The notes beneath the pieces were generated by a model that saw nothing but the letters and a program-made list of their open reading frames with translations, was not told where the DNA came from and made no database searches. Shown here piece by piece: positions 61,721-64,000 of a DNA stretch of 64,000 nt. Positions within the stretch are counted from its first letter, which is position 1; every line of letters starts with the position of its first letter. A program made the translations under genes and the position numbers. Source of the DNA: Selaginella moellendorffii (lineage: Eukaryota > Streptophyta > Lycopodiopsida > Selaginellales > Selaginellaceae). The stretch covers positions 2,277,804-2,341,803 of the forward strand of contig NW_003314262.1 in assembly GCF_000143415.4 (NCBI RefSeq), in the 5' to 3' direction.

Positions 61721-64000
61721 TGATACCTTGAGAAGTTGGCTTTTTACACTAAGATGAACTTGAATGTCTAGTAGTAGTTTAGGGTTTTAAGAACTTTATA
61801 TGTACTTACATAGTTCTTAGATGCTACTAAAGGATGATCATTTTGTTGTCATTTTATTGCTAAAGTAAAAGAACTAGATTGGCTATATTGTTTAATAAGC
61901 CTTGAAGTTTTAGTTTTACAACTTTAAATTGTTTATCACCCTTAAAACTTATTGGTTAATGCTATTCTAAGCTCCTCTTTCTCCTCCTCTTTTATTTTCT
62001 ATTCCTAAGGTGCCTATTGTTTAGTTGTTGGTGGATTTTTTGGACAAAAATTTATATACTATCAATAATTGTTATATATTAAAGGGAATGATTTGAGAAA
62101 GGTCTAAAGGGGTTTAAGGATTAATAGAAAAGGGCCCACAAATAAAAATGGACCATTTTTAAAAATTTATTCATGAAGTTAAGTATTTTTTGGATTTTAG
62201 TAATACTAGAATAGATAACCTTTTAGAAAGTTTAAATATGGGAGTTTATGTTTGGTAGAGGGGTTTTAAGTTTGACTCTATGGTCCAATTTGGTTGACTA
62301 AGGTAATCATATCAGATGTTGAGATTAATATTTAGTGATCAAGTTTGGCTGGCTAGGGGAATCATATCACATATTGAGATTAATATTTAGCAGTTAAGTT
62401 TGGTTGGGTAGGGGAATCATACCATATATTGAAATTAAAATTTAGCAATCTAGTTTGCTCTTATTAAGCTAAATTTGAATTAAAATTGATATTTGATAGT
62501 TTGGGATAAATCAAGGGGTATAGCATTAAGAGAATAAGACTCTTGAGAGAATTATAATTCTTAATTTCCATTCACAAGGGTATAAACTTGTAAAGAAGCA
62601 TAATAAATTGTAAAAAACTAAAGGGTACAGATTGAAAGAAGTCCATTGAGGTTTAGAGGGAAAACTCATGAATAAAGTGCACTCTCTTTTCTAATTAGTT
62701 AAAAGTTTTAAGATATATGGAATTAAACATTTTTAGGTTTGAATAATATTAGGATAGGTAAACTTTTAGGAAGTTTGAATTAACTATATATTGAAATTGA
62801 TATTTGGAAAGGTAAGGTATTAAGAAAGCAAGGCTTTAGGAAAGTTATAGCTTTTATTGTTTAAAGATAAAAAGGAAAGAACTTATAAATAAAATTGCAC
62901 TCCTTTTTCTAATTGATTAAGAGTTTTGGGATATATATCCCTGAGTTTGAGTAGTATTGAAACTCTGATATGTTAAAATTGATATTTAGTAATTTATTTT
63001 AATCAAAATTGATATTTGGTGATTTAGTTTTCTCTTGCTAGGCTTAACTTGATAGGTAGGGTGTCAAAAGAGTGGGGTCTCAAGAGATTGTGGCTCTTAG
63101 CTTGGGCATGAATTACAAGGAAATATAGTGGATTATAAGTAAAGGAAACGGCTCAATAATAGTATATAGGGGTTTAAAAATAAATAGAAAAAAACTATGA
63201 ATAAGAGTAAATTTTAATGAATGATAAGCTCCTTTTCATTAAAATCAGATTTTCCCATCATAGTAAGACACAATAATATATGTCCATATGCTATGTCTTA
63301 ATTCACTTCAATATTTTCCTTTTATCTTTTTTATTTATTTATTTTTGTAACATTGGTTTAACATAAGATAATCACAGAGTAAAACCTAAACCCTTGGACA
63401 TGTACACCAAGGACAGCAAAGCTGAACCTGAATTTTAGGGCCTTAGGCCTTTAAATAAAAGTAGAAAGCCAAACTCCCAAGTTACAACCAAGGAACAAAA
63501 CAATTGGGGCATGAAACAACTCTTGAGTATATAGCCCAAAAATGAAGGGATAAGAGTACAGAATGACATTTGGGTAATCCTAAAACATCTAAAATCCTAA
63601 CGCCAAGACTAGTATATAAAACGGAAATAACAAAGTTTAACACTATTTTAATTACCAGTGGCTTAATGCAAGGATATAGGTATTCCATCACTAATATAGT
63701 ATGGAACCTAAGCCAAATGCAAAATAAAGACAAACACGCAAGTATAGAGTTAGATTATATTATGTACACATGGTTTTCACATTTTACCCTATGGTGGTTT
63801 AACAGAAGCATCTAGTGACATCCCAAAAGTCTGAACTAATGATTTTACAAATATTTAGAATACATTTGGAAGTGTTTAAGAAAGTTTATAAATTATAAAC
63901 ATTAATGGATTATGTTAGAATATCAAAGTATATTCTTGATATATCCATTACCCATTAGCACCCATTAAAAAATGCTAAGTCGACGTGACCTAGGTATGTT
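61721..64000. other. AT-rich non-coding DNA to the window edge
   Basis: No convincing gene. It holds a three-unit tandem repeat (62287-62450, separate entry), with looser echoes of ATTGATATTTRG-like words at 62480-63020. An 83-codon minus-strand frame (63482-63733) and an 81-codon plus-strand frame (63570-63815) have no recognisable features. Base composition matches the AT-rich repeat DNA of 15.6-18.7 kb. Confidence 0.5.
62287..62450. repeat. Three-unit, about 55-bp tandem repeat
   Basis: Units start at 62287, 62341 and 62396. Shared words are A(A/G)TTTGG(T/C)TG(A/G), AATCATA(T/C)CA and GA(G/A)ATTAA(T/A)ATTTAG. Degenerate partial units continue for several hundred bases (for example 62470 and 62975-63050). 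No open frame. Confidence 0.75.

Noticed and set aside
63482-63815. Overlapping 83- and 81-codon frames near the right edge
   Set aside because: AT-rich, no features, no splice context; likely chance.

Overview
The window looks like nuclear DNA from a seedless land plant, most likely a lycophyte of the Selaginella type (inferred). The gene families are plant families (class III peroxidase, dirigent, vicilin-like cupin, GDSL lipases, CRLK-type receptor kinase, HECATE-type bHLH). Introns are very short, mostly about 45-75 bp, and gene spacing is tight. The elongator tRNA-Met carries the plant-type intron. An axonemal SPAG6/PF16 gene is present, as expected for a plant with swimming sperm and not for a flowering plant.

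Layout. 1-14.4 kb: the 3' part of SMC6, a CRLK-like kinase, tRNA-Met, a nepenthesin-type aspartic protease, VAP27, a YTH m6A reader and a GDSL lipase. 14.4-20.1 kb: AT-rich repeat DNA with two decayed copies of part of the neighbouring BRAP2/BRIZ gene and several pairs of direct repeats. 20.1-26 kb: BRIZ ubiquitin ligase, an unrecognised PDZ-like protein and U2AF35. 26.5-32.2 kb: two tandem, intronless paralogues of an unrecognised protein made of RRM-like modules, with six GNATATNC sites between them. 32.3-56.2 kb: SPAG6, a complex I B9-like subunit, WDR55, coilin, a CDC7-like kinase, a bHLH factor, cyclin T, SPC12, a B12D protein, a second GDSL lipase, a dirigent protein, a peroxidase, an OTU-RPC9 fusion and a vicilin-like cupin. 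56.2-64 kb: AT-rich DNA with decayed Ty3/gypsy retrotransposons on both strands and 12-bp minisatellites.

Many genes are housekeeping, and six adjacent pairs are arranged head to head with 97-385 bp between start codons. Several serve RNA metabolism: U2AF35, YTH reader, coilin, cyclin T, and RPC9 as part of a fusion. The best candidates for something undescribed are the in-frame OTU-RPC9 fusion and the tandem intronless multi-RRM-like pair. All exon joins were read by eye from splice consensus and frame, so internal boundaries may be off by a few bases.
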